From positions 280,587 through 344,586 of the forward strand of contig MPNW01000161.1 of assembly GCA_011800805.1 (NCBI GenBank): a stretch of 64,000 nt of DNA. The letters run 5' to 3'. Shown here piece by piece: positions 43,501-54,900 of the stretch (within the stretch, counting starts at the first letter, position 1; each line of letters starts with the position of its first letter). Source of the DNA: Hirudo medicinalis. Lineage: Eukaryota > Annelida > Clitellata > Hirudinida > Hirudinidae. A program made the translations under genes and the position numbers. The notes under the pieces are model-generated. The model made no database searches. It was not told the DNA's origin and worked only from the letters and a program-made list of their open reading frames with translations.

Positions 43501-45687
43501 TTAATAACATAATAAATGAGTATTGGAAACAAAACAAAATTGAACTAAAATTTAAATTTAATCAACAGAATTGTGCTACCTGAGGATTCCTTTTAAAGTA
43601 AAGATCTGCTGGCGAACATCGGACCCAATCTGCAATTTTTTCTTCCTCATAGTTTTCGAGCAGCATTTCCAATTCTTTTGCTTCTTCTTCAATTCGCTTG
43701 TCATCGAGCGCCTTGTACGCACCTTGTTCAGACGATCTTCTGTAAATATTATTAATTATTTATAATAAATTATCAACAATATAAACTATTTAAAATGTAG
43801 TTGTCACCAAATTAACTGATTAAATGTAATGCAATAGTTTCTTATACTTTTTGAAATCTGCTTCATCATAAGCTTCAGCTTCACATCTCTGTCTTTTAGA
43901 ATTGTTAGAATTATCAAGAGAATGATTCCTGCAGAAAATATATGTAACTGTGAAGATATAGTAAGATCAGCATTTATTATTATTATTATTATTACTACTA
44001 CTACTATTATTATTAATGTAAAAATATACAATGGCCTTTCAAGCCTCTTTAAAAGTTTGTCAGCGTAATGGTGTTCCTGATGCAACTACCTCTTCCTGTG
44101 GTCCCCCACATGTTCTTCATTCCTTTTTCCCTAAAAAATCATGCACAATATTCACTGCAACTCAAATGGAACTGCAGCACAAAGTAGCACAAGTTTTCAT
44201 AGAAATAACATATTCACTCAATTTTAGGTGATTCTTCCTCATAAAATACACTTACATCATTATCCCTGGACTTCCTTTTGGGACTTGAGCCAGAAAATGA
44301 GGGTTGTTGATTAAAATATTTACCCTGGCTTCTCGTGCAACTGTCAGATGCTTGCGGGTCGTGTCTCTTCGACCTCGGATTTTTGTCATCATTTTCAGTT
44401 GGAACTTTAATCGGGCCATTTCTCAAACTTGAAGGATTTCTACTAAAGTCAGACAATGAGGAGGTTCTGCCTGATGTCCCAGGATGGAATATATATGATT
44501 GCGGTGGCCTTAGCAAGTCGTCGTGATTAAATGGAATTGCCGCTTCATGAGGCTTGTATTCGATTGGACACCTCTGCCCATCTTGCAAATACGGTGGTCT
44601 GGGAGGCCCTACAAACATGGAGTTGCTTTCCATGGGGCAGTTGTACCTTGTCCTCTCCATAGGCACTGCACAGCCAAGTCGTGGAAGAGCCGGATTGTAA
44701 AATCCCCTATCAGGTCTTGGAAATGGTGGTGGTTGATTGTAAAAGTTTCCGAAGTTTGGTCCCTGGAATCTTTGATCGGGTAATCTAGGGAAGTTGTTAT
44801 GGTGGTATGGAGGGACTGGGGGAAAATTCATTGGTAAATTATGCATTTGTGGTGGAGGCATCATGTTTGGAAACTGTAACAAAATAATTTTTAGTTTATT
44901 ATAATTTTGTTGACAAAGCAGGAAGGCCATATTAAAATATATTCCCTTTAAAATTGGCTTCATCATCCTACAGCTTCCATGCAATCCCCCACTAGCAATT
45001 GCACACTTAAAACACTAATTAACACCAGAAATTGTTCACATCAGCTCTCAGTGTTTAGGTTGTCATGAAAATTTCATCATCAACCCAGTTTAATTACTGG
45101 ATTACTGCTTTAATTGGATTTAATAATGTACAAGAGTGGAGAAGCATCTCCTTAGTGCACAGAGATTGCAAAGAAAGCAAATAGTCGAATTAGAATGATA
45201 AAGAGAACAATAGTAAAATGGGGACTAAAAAAATCCAAAGACTTATAAAGATTTAGCAAGACCACATCAGGTGTGGAAGGTCCACACTTTAATGGAAGAT
45301 TTTGAAGTCACAAAAAGAGCTTCTACAAAATGATGTGATGGCAGGTTAAATAGGAAATAGGAAACTTGAAAAATAATTAATTTAGCACAAGTATGGCTTC
45401 CCTGTTAAATAAATTAGATAAGGAAATCATCCATATAAAAACAATAATTAAGTTTAATACAGGCCCAATTAAATATGGATATCAAAAATTAAAAAAAGGT
45501 GGTTATTAAGTAGAGCTCAGTCTTAACCACCACGAATATTGTTAATTAATATTTGAAGTCAAATGTGGTCTCTAGAATAGATTGAACAGTATCTCCTGAA
45601 CTACACTCATCTTACAAAGTGTAACCACCTGATTCTGAAATCTGGGATCATATCCTGATGGAGCCCCATATCCAGGCCCCTTTCCAT
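37537..45687 (-). CDS. DROSHA: Drosha, class 2 ribonuclease III (microRNA Microprocessor)
   Basis: Nuclear endonuclease that cuts primary microRNA hairpins together with DGCR8/Pasha. About 20 minus-strand exons. Exon 1 is short (45629-45687, MYGKGPGYGAPSGYDPRF). Exon 2 (44256-44873) is Pro/Asn/Phe-rich, then basic. A Lys/Glu-rich helical exon and the central domain follow (GIVQSTKRMQDLEKRFE; KNQHPEKLHDEMWFN; FHLMPRFSRGLPG; FVDEVRGMIVSYPG). RIIIa spans about 39,600-40,900: HPSFRMNYGTNPDHARNSLS, ERLEFLGDTVIEFL, LANCFEALLG. RIIIb is at about 38,600-39,180: HNQTLEFLGDTILQF, LLRSSLVNNKTQA, DILEAFIGSLYVD. A dsRBD ends the protein (YHVAVYFRGDRLATG, HSIQQGEMNAATNAL), followed by a basic Ser/Arg tail. 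The catalytic acidic residues of both RNase III domains are present. One join, between exon 2 and the exon at about 43,846-43,928, does not fit in phase, so a small exon may be missing there. Confidence 0.95.
40725..40815. repeat. AATATAATATACA-type tandem repeat in a Drosha intron
   Basis: Degenerate repeats of the form (a)caatataatatacaatataag over about 90 bases, inside an intron of the RIIIa region. Confidence 0.7.
43975..44015. repeat. (ATT/ACT)n microsatellite
   Basis: An ATT run with a short ACT segment in a Drosha intron near the exon join that I could not resolve. Confidence 0.85.
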
Positions 45688-46254
45688 ACATTTTTAACGC
45701 TTCCAATACCGCCGCGTTAGATCATGAACATGTTTACATCTGCCTAATAAAGAAACTAATAATATTTTAAATGATATGTATAACTATAATGTTTAAATAA
45801 ATACAAAATAAATAAATTATATGATAAATGGTAGGCCGTAATATTGTTTAATGAAAAAATAAAGTAAGCTTTATCAACTAAGTAGAGTGAAGAATTGGAC
45901 AAAATCTCATCTAAAATTCAAATATAAATTGTTCGTTTTGAAGAACATTTCAGCTGTTTTCTATTGGGCAAATCTTCACCTTAGTTTTCCAAGATTCTTC
46001 GAAGTATATATAAGTGAGTTTTTTGCTTGAAAGTCTCGAAAGGGTTATGCACATTCCTCTACAAATTCACTGGTGAACAAGATTCAAGCTTAATTAAATT
46101 TACAAAAGCGGGAGGAAGCGAAAATGCTTTTTAAGCCTTTTTGAAGCCTCTCACTTCCAAGCATCCAGAAAACTTCTAAACTTCTAAAAGTGAGGGAAAA
46201 TGTAGATCAAGTTGGCTCTGGATAAGTAAAAATAGAAAAAGTCATAAAATGGCG

Positions 46255-46445
46255 TCCGTAGCCAGTTGGGGAGACACCCTCGACCAGGGCCGAGAGGGGG
46301 AGGGCAGGGAGCCATGTGCCCAGGTACCAGGCATATTTTGGGGGCCCGCCCAAGTTTTAAAATATTAACATTTTACAATCATGACCTTTTGTTGCTTTTC
46401 CATTACCGAATTGACATAGGGCCCGAAATTTCTGACGGCGGACCT
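46255..46445 (+). repeat. dispersed GC-rich repeat, copy 1
   Basis: A GC-rich block in AT-rich surroundings. It shares ordered blocks with the reverse complement of 53,700-53,915: an agggccg start, aggtgccc/tgcccaggt, gggggcccg, agttttaaaatatta, gacctt...ttgcttttccattacc, aattgacat, and cgaaatttctg.cgg. The two copies are diverged and in opposite orientation. The family is unknown to me; no terminal repeats are clear. Confidence 0.7.
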
Positions 46446-46721
46446 TCTCTCTGCTCATGGTTATCAACCTCCCATCCAGTGGCGAATTTCTGAATAAATT
46501 CCTGGATTTTTAAAATGACGGTTAAAGCTAAAAAAAAAAGTGGCACAATATCCCTTCTAATTTTACATGAGGCTCGAAAGTTGGAATATTGAGTGAGACA
46601 CCATTGTTGATGTTTGGAAATTTTCTAATCTCAGGCTTTTAGTAATTTTAAAAATCTTCTGTGAAACTCCTGATAGTGTAATTTAATCCTCTACAAAAAA
46701 AAAGGCTGGAACAATATTAGG

Positions 46722-46835
46722 ATCAGAGACGTCATTTTTGGGGCGACATTTGGTGAGAAGCACAAAAAGGTCATCCATCAGGTTGAAGTTTCCCTCCCCT
46801 CCTCCACCGGAAAAAACTGAAATGACGTCCCTGAT
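46722..46835. mobile_element. 114-bp MITE with 16-bp terminal inverted repeats
   Basis: The left end atcagagacgtcattt and right end aaatgacgtccctgat are inverted repeats with one mismatch. The element is flanked on both sides by TAGG, a possible 4-bp target-site duplication. It has no coding capacity. A diverged relative may lie at 54,965-55,050. Confidence 0.6.
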
Positions 46836-46935
46836 TAGGATGGATGGGAAAATAAATGACAAAATATTTTTAAATTTTAATTAGTTGAGCTTAATAAATA
46901 CCTAAAAAAAGTAATAAATTATGTGACCCTTCACA

Positions 46936-47117
46936 GCAGGTTGGCCGAATGGGTTACGTTCCTGCATACGGCAGTAATGGCAACAGTCGTAATGTGTCGC
47001 GTTCGAAACCCAGCCTGCACTGCCGCAAACGCCCTTGAGAGGGAGTGCCATATAAATGGTTAACAAAAACGCCTCTGACGCTATGCATATGGCGCTGTAT
47101 AAATGAACTACATTTAC
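46936..47117 (+). repeat. tRNA-derived SINE-like element
   Basis: A tRNA-like head at 46936-47018: gcaggtt pairs with agcctgc as an acceptor stem, ggccgaatgggttacg resembles a D-arm/A-box, and gttcgaaac resembles a B-box. The head is 83 nt long, like a Leu- or Ser-type tRNA with an extra arm. Stem pairing in the T-arm is poor, so it is not a functional tRNA. A body follows, and then a tail gcctctgacgctatgcatatggcgctgtataaatgaa, which recurs at 16,441-16,476. Confidence 0.65.
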
Positions 47118-47472
47118 ATAGCCTATTGCCGATGCATATTAATTAATTAAATAAATTAACTTCACTTGATGGCTATGTTTTGTCAGAGTTACGGGTTTAA
47201 TCTAAACAAAGGCTTCCAAATAATTTTTATTGAATAATATTAAGAAGAAAAAATTTGACATGGCAATCAAGTTTCCATGGAAACCATAAAGTTGGCGATT
47301 TGATATTGTTACACTGCTTTTCGACAATGAGTTGTAAAAATCGTGAATTTTTGGGAAATCTGCCTGGTTTTCTTGGAATAGTGAGATCAATAATCTGTTT
47401 TGTGTCGTGCAAAAAAAGAATTAACTTCAAAATGTTTTAAAGATTACGAACACGTTTGAGAGAAATTGTTTT

Positions 47473-50390
47473 ATGAATAACTTGCAGATTCCTCGAAGAG
47501 ACAAGAAAAGTTTACCAGAAGATCTAAAGAATAAGAATGTCTTTGAAGAAAAGCACTATCCAAGAGTTACCAAGGGGCAATGGGACGAATATTCTCAAAA
47601 GAAGATCGATGCAATACTCGTAGAAAAAAGAGTCGAGGAACTGTTTTGTCAAGCCAGTGCCCAATTGAGAAAAAGACAAGAGAAGTTGTTAAGCTTTTCT
47701 TATTGAAAATGATGTTTTAGCATTTTTATGGATTTCAGAAAGTCCACTAACAGTTAACAATTTTGTTTGTAATCACATTAAATTAATGTTTTTATGTATT
47801 TATGCTATACTCATGTTCATACATATTAAGCAATATCTGCAAGTTTGTTTTGATTGAATGCAAGATAAATTTATATCAGGTTTGGTTAAGACTTACCATA
47901 AGCCAGTTTTGTTGTTTTTTTACTTAAATTTTTTATTAATTAAATTGTCTGATTTAGCAAAATTCTATGAGATATGGTTTTAAGATGTTGAACCACAATT
48001 TTTCTAATTGAAATTGATGATACTTTATTTGTTATTGCTCATTTTCTTAAAAAAAGACTCAGAGAATGCTTGAGAAATGAGGAGAACATGTACTTAGCAG
48101 AATTATCTCAACTTGAAGATCCAGTTACGGAGGGAAGAATGAAACTTCGTGAAAAGTTTTGTTGTCTGTCCAAACAAAGAGAAGCTGAAAGAGTGGCGTT
48201 TGTGCAGGAGAAATATGAGCAGAGATTTAGGTACTTCAAAATTTTGAATAACTTGCAGGAAATGATTAGTAAAGTTATGTTCAATGATGTTCAGGAATAT
48301 TTTTTTATACATTTGCCTTTGCAACACAGATTGTGTTTTTCTCTACAAATATAAAAGTTGATTCATTCAGTACATCAGTTTATATCAATTCCATACACAA
48401 TTAGTCTGTGAAATACCAATAATTAGGACCAATTGTACACAAACAAACATCTTGAGCTCAACAAACAAATTTTAGAGAAAACAGTGAAGAACTTCGAAAC
48501 CTTATCAATTCTGCTGAAAAGAGATCTCTGGCAGAAGAATACAAGGAACACATCCATCAGAAGAGAGCCCTGGAAAACCTGAAAATGGAGGAAGAAAAGA
48601 TTTTCTTGGAATTTTGGCAGAAAGATTTTGAGGAGAGATCAAAGAGAGAAGATGAAGATCTTATGAAGAAGCGGGAGTTGAACATGGCCGCCTTCGAAGA
48701 AGTAAAGCAGCAGATCTTAGAATTAGAAAATCAAAAAGAATGTGAGAGATTGGAGAAGGAAGAGGATCTGAGACTTATGGTTTGTAGTTTGATCAGAATA
48801 ATTTTATTTCATTTATCATCATTCATCCTTCAATCAAAACATTATCCAGGAAGAAGAGAAGTGTCAGCTCCAGCTCGAAGAGGAACAACGACTTGAGGCC
48901 AAAAAGAAGAAGCGCAAGGATTTGCAGGAAGAATACGAGAAGTTTATGGAGGACAGGAGGATTCAAAAGCAGAAGGAACTTGAGAATTTCCAAGAGTTTG
49001 ACAATGTTCTCATCAAAAGACCTGCCGAGCACGATGAAGCATCCATTGCTCGAAATAAGAAAGAGAATAAAGTGAGTTGATCTAAAGTCAAATTCGGTAT
49101 TTACTGGTGAGGCATTATTATTGTTGTTGTTTTTGTTTTTGTTGTCATTGTTATTGTCAATATTGTTGTTGCTGTTATTGTTATTGGGCCACAAAAGTAG
49201 GACTCCTGTCCTCAGCAGATGATTACAAGGTGACTACAGCCTTGACCATGAACATCACCCTTGGTGGTGTTGCAGCTGTTTGGAGAGGGTGATGTTCGAA
49301 ATTATGGTGGGTGAATAATAGGGGGGTTAATAAATATCTATTAAGTCATATTTTGAAGGTTTTAAACAATTGAACATAACTACTGCATGCTTAACTCCTT
49401 TGCAGATGGCATTGAAGTTGGAGCAGGATTGTTTCCTGGAGTACCTGAAGTTTGTACGTGAGGAGAGACTGAGGCAGGAGAGAATGGATGAAGATGTCTT
49501 CACGAGGGAAGCGGACAACATCTGGGAGAAGAAGAGAGAGGTCTGGCTGAAAGAAAAGAAATTGAAAGATAAACTCATGAAGGAGATCAATGAAGATAGG
49601 AGGAAATTGATTGATGAAAAGTGTTTGTATGCCATTTTGTTATTTTTTAAATAAATTATTATTGTTATTGTTGTTATTATTATCATCACCATAATCATCA
49701 TTATTATTATTATCAACACCATTGTTATTAATATTATTGTTACATAATTGTCTTTCTCATTTGATGAACAAGGATATATCACCCATATTGGATGACCTGC
49801 AGTGATTAAAGGCTTAATAAAATTTAATTGAACTTCATTCGCAAGTTAATCGAATTTGTTATATTTAAAAATATTCTGAGTAATTATTTCGTTGCATTAT
49901 TATCATTATCATTATCACATTATCATTGTAATTATTATCAACAGAGTAGTTCAATTGATTTGATAATTATTCAATACAGCGATAATTAAGCAGCAGTAAT
50001 ATGTTTTACGATTTAACAACTTAAACAGTCGAGAAGAAGATGAAGAGACTCTCATTGGATGAGAATGAAGCTGAATTGGAGAGGAAAGAGGTGGAGTTGG
50101 AGCTCAAGTTGGAGGAGGCAGAGAAGCAGATGTTGCAGAAGAAGAAGGCAGACTACAGGGAGGCTCTCCTGAAGCAAATTCAGTACAAAAAAGATGAGTT
50201 CAGGAGGAAAGTTGAAGAAGAACAAATAGTGGTGGCCCTGCAGCAAGAGGCCGATCGTGAATATTCTGCTAAAGTTAACGATTTCAAGAAGAAACCTCCA
50301 CTGCGTCGCTTGCACCCTCTCAGGAGACCTGAGTGTTTTGGCAAACTCTCAGGCGGATGCCCGCCGGGGAGGAGTGGCACGCTCAATTAA
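47473..50390 (+). CDS. CFAP53: CFAP53 (CCDC11)-type ciliary coiled-coil protein
   Basis: A microtubule inner protein of motile cilia and flagella in relatives, needed for axoneme stability and left-right patterning. Plus-strand exons: 47473 (or an acceptor at 47488) to about 47684, 48057-48230, 48476-48779, 48850-49071, 49406-49622 and 50029-50390. The later joins keep frame. Almost the whole protein is predicted charged coiled coil (Glu/Lys/Arg-rich). Family-like segments include LRNEENMYLAEL, FVQEKYEQRFRENSEELR, EEYKEHIHQKRALENLKMEE and EKIFLEFWQKDFEERSKRED. A C-terminal KKPPLRRLHPLRRPECFGKL ends the family-like part. The N-terminus is uncertain: the MNNLQ start sits right next to a good acceptor (aacttgcag), so an upstream exon may exist. 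The gene is divergent from Drosha, with about 1.8 kb of repeat-filled DNA between. Confidence 0.85.
49660..49745. repeat. (ATT/ATC)n microsatellite
   Basis: ATT/ATC/ACC triplets in the last intron of CFAP53. A similar GTT run lies at about 49,110-49,190. Confidence 0.85.
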
Positions 50391-51012
50391 CATAATTTAT
50401 TTAATGTTTGCTCAATTCGTTAACTTGCTACGATTTGTACGAATTGTTACATTTTGAGATTTAATTGAACTTCAAAGGTTACAATTGTTACAGTTATATA
50501 TTAAATGAATGATATTAACTTATATATTTACTATTATTATAATATTATATGAATGAAGTATATTCAGTCATTCATTTATTTTTCTACCAAACCCCAACAA
50601 TTACAATTGTTACTATCAACACGAATTCTAGTTCGTTTTATTTTACGGTTTTCTTGTCAACTTCATTGTAGAAAATCGTCGCAAGTGTTAAAATTATTTT
50701 TAGAAAGTTTATGGAAATTCCTTTAAGGCTTCAAATCTCTCCTCCTTCCGCTTAGGGTCTCAGGAGAAAAAAAATCATTTGAGGAAAACTTCATCGAAGA
50801 TTCGTTATGCTAAAATGTACGTCATGCAATTTAATTATATTCGACTTAGCAGCAGTTTACTTTCATTCGTGCGCAATCTTTCGCTAAGAATTTTATTTAT
50901 TTATCTTTTTGCTGCTAACAAGGCATTCTTTAGAGCCGTTCTATTTTAAGAGCAAATATCGTAGCGAACTAATGATTCGGAACGAGAAATAATAGTCCAA
51001 AGAGAATGTGTG

Positions 51013-51080
51013 ACCCGGTGTTGATGGCTGGCCCACGTGACAGGTCGCTATCAACTCCGGGCCTGGGTGCTCCACGTGAT
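51013..51080 (+). promoter_or_regulatory. hairpin with two CACGTG E-boxes upstream of MEF2
   Basis: The arms cccggtgttgatggc and gctatcaactccggg are inverted repeats with few mismatches. One CACGTG (51034-51039) lies in the loop and a second (51073-51078) just after the hairpin. The block is GC-rich in AT-rich surroundings, about 0.9 kb before the MEF2 start codon. An enhancer or promoter role is inference. Confidence 0.35.
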
Positions 51081-51954
51081 GCGCCTGTAGACAGAGCAGA
51101 TTGCGTTTAAATTTGGATGAACTTGTCAGAGGATGCTAACTGATCAGACGCTTGCGTCCAATAAATCCTGGTCCTCGTCACTTCGCTCCATCGAGCCTGG
51201 CGCTTACACTGTGCGCCTCCGATAAGAATACCCAGTTCCACTTAATAGTCTAACATTTTTCCACCCTTATCTCTCCAGCTTAATTTGATCTCGTAAACTC
51301 TGCTTTCCCTGTGTGACTGGTCGTGCATTCTCATCTCTGAAACCTCCCAACAGACATGAACCGGAGATTTGCAAAATGACTGCAAGCGAAACTGGATTAT
51401 ACTTGCTAATGATGGTCTCAGTTGTAAGCATTTGTCGCAAGAAGTGAAACTACTTATCGGAAAATTCATTTTAATCATCAAGTTAAATCCATTACATCAG
51501 CAATAATGACCGACGCAGTGCAAGCGGTGTTGAGCAAAATCAAGCGATATGTGAAAATATTTTCAAGGACACGAGTTTTGCAAGAGAGTGGAAGAACTAA
51601 TGAAGGAACAATGTATTGTCAAACATAAACTGCTTCCATGCTTGACCAATGAGAAGAAAGTTCCTCGCCTCACTGAAAATGTCCATCCAATGGCATTTCA
51701 TCCTTCCTTTTATTATGCATTTGATTGGTTCACGAAATGTTTTTAAAAGAATTTGCTCTTTGTTTAAATGATTGAAAAACCATTGACAACAAAGTTAATT
51801 TCAGTGAGTTTCACTTCCTTTAATGAATAAAATAAAAAATAATGTTAGTTTATTGAATCTAATTCTAATAAACTTATGAATATATTTTTACGACTCTCAG
51901 TCGATATTTGTCAAAATTGATTCAAGTATCAAGAAACGACAACTCCACTCACTC

Positions 51955-54900
51955 ATGGGTAGGAAGAAAATACAAATATCGAGGATTGAAGACGAACGCA
52001 ACAGACAAGTATATTTTTTAAATATTGTAAAACTTATTTAAATTAAGCGATAATTATTCTGTTTTCTTAGGTTACCTTCACGAAACGCAAATTCGGTTTG
52101 ATGAAAAAGGCCTACGAGCTGAGCGTTCTTTGCGATTGTGAAATAGCCTTGATCATGTTCAGCAGCGCTAACAAGCTCTTCCAGTACGCCAGTACCGACA
52201 TGGACAAAGTACTCCTTAAGTACACAGAGTACAGCGACCCACACGAAAGTCGAACCAATAAGGACATTGTCGATGTAAGGCGATTGGTTCTTAAGAATTT
52301 GTCGATTTCTCATCCTCAAATTTTTCATCTTTAAGATGCTTAAGAAGAAGGAGATCAGAAGAGATGGAACTGAAGATTTATCACCGGTAAAAATATTAAA
52401 AAATAAACTTTAAATTTGTAAATAATAAAAAACAAATGTTTAATAATATTTTACATTGAGTAGGACAAATAACGTTTAGTGAACTTAAAAGGATTTAAAT
52501 GGCCTCATGAATATTCATCAGTGCTTGGAGAGAGCAGCAGAGTTTAACGAAAGTGAAGGAGGGAACCAAGCAGATAGTTCTTTGAATTTCAGTCACCAAT
52601 GCTCCATTCAGAGGAGATGTTCGCACAACATGAACAGATCTACAAGTTACGACAGGGTCTGAAAATAATTACGATTATTGATGCAACCTACTATGTAATA
52701 GTTATGCAATATGTCTGCTGATTAGTTTGCCGATGCCAATAAAATGACAATAAAATTGACAATCACAATTATCGCTTGATCGCCATTTTATTTCTAATTG
52801 ATTAATTTCAAATGAAGTCTCAAAATTGAATACAAACTGATTGTTGTTTATTTATTAACTCTGGGGAACCACTGCAATAAATACCCAAAATTAAAATTAT
52901 CCGTAGCATTTTTGCAATTTTGACACATTTGGAAATTCTTGAACCCTTCAAACTAATTTATTTACCTTTAATGTCCTAACCCATTATAAATAATGTTGTT
53001 CAGATGACAAATCTTATTGTACAGATGACAAATGTTATTGTACAGACGACAAATGTTATTGTACAGATGACATATCCAACTTCTCCTATGTCCGTCCCAC
53101 TACACCACCACAACACTTTCCATCCGGGGAGGCATAATTTCCAGCAACAATCGCGTCCATTTTACCACCACCAGGTCAACCAGTACGGAAGCAATCGAAT
53201 GCTTCCATCCAACACTCCTGGTAGCATGATGAGTTGCAGTCAGAGAAACAACTCATTTCTGGTGCCCCAACACGGCAGACATTATAACTTCAACAACTTT
53301 TATTCCTCCAACAACACTCAACCTTCTTCTACTTCAAGACCCCCCTCCACCAGCGGTCTCATCGATTTGAGCTTCTCCAGTGGATCCTGCAATCAGCCGC
53401 TCACCATGGCAACCACGAGCGCCAGTTGCGGGAAGATGGCGTCGTCTTGCAGTTTCCAGCAAAATCGCTTGAGTTGTTCCTACAGGAAGGAAAGTCAGGA
53501 AGAACCAAATAAGAAGAAGGTTACATTTTATAAAAACATTAATATTTAAATGAGCTTATCTATCACATGAAACAGAGAGTTAAAAAATTAATTAAACTTA
53601 TATTTTATATTAATAATAACAAGTCACCCTTTAGTTTTGTCATAAAACATAAGATGTTATCATTAGCAATAATAATAATAACAACATTAATAATAAACAA
53701 CCAAGGCCACCGGCAGAAATTTCGGACCCCTAGGCATAACGGCCATGTCAATTTGGTAATGGAAAAGCAAAAAAAGAAGGTCACGAATATAATTACAATA
53801 ATAATTATATAATTATATTGTAGTAAATTTATGGTAATATTTTAATATTTCAAAACCCGGGCCCACAAAAGTGCCGAGTCCCTGGGCACCTGCCCCCGCC
53901 TTTTTGGCGGCCCTGAAGACACAACAACAACAGCTACAGCTATAATAATATTAGTACAATTTATAAAAACTTATTATTATTATTATTATTATTTGTTTAT
54001 TAACAGCAACAGGGCGAACCACTCGCCAATTCACACAATGCACAACACGAAAAACAAGCGAAATCAAAGAGAAAAAATACGAAACTACAAAATCGAATGT
54101 TGTAAACCTTGTCTCCATAAAAACTACAAGCAATTTCAAGTTGGAAGTATTTTTGGACTTTAACCATTTCTTGTGGAGGGAAGTTTGATATAAGCCCAAT
54201 GAGCTACTGTGGTCATACCCTCTTATTCTTTTGTCTGGTCAAAATATTATTTATTATTATTTAATATTAACAACAACAACATGTATAATAATAATAATTA
54301 TTATTAATATATTAATATTATAGAAATATCATAATAATATTATGTCATATAATATTAATAATTTTATTTTTTTTTATTTTTTATTACACATCAAACTGAT
54401 AGTATTATTATTATTATATTATATTATTATTATTAATTTAATATATATAATATGTATAATAATAGTAAAAATAATATTATTATTAATTATTATTATCATA
54501 AAAATATTATGTTATATAATAATATTATATATTATTATTAGTAGTAGTAGTAGTATTATTGTATTAATAATATTATTTATAATATAATAATTAATTAATA
54601 ATAATTTTAATAATAGTAATAATTAATTAACAATTCAAATAATATTAATTTAAAAAAATAATAATATTATTTGTATTATTAAAAAATTATGTTATGATAT
54701 GTTATTAAAACATTAGTGCTGATCTTTAATGCAACACAATTTTCATGCCAATGACATTTAAACGAGATAAATGTTGTTATAAAAGGTTTATTTAAAAAAT
54801 ATTCTTGAAGTTATGCAGCTGATTTTACAAATAAATATCCATCATTTTATTACATTCGGATCTTTAGAAGTCCTTCTTAAACTCATTGGAATGAAATACA

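Noticed and set aside
43804..44085. Hydrophobic minus-strand ORF resembling a membrane protein
   Set aside because: It translates an ATT/ACT microsatellite and the wrong frame of a Drosha exon.
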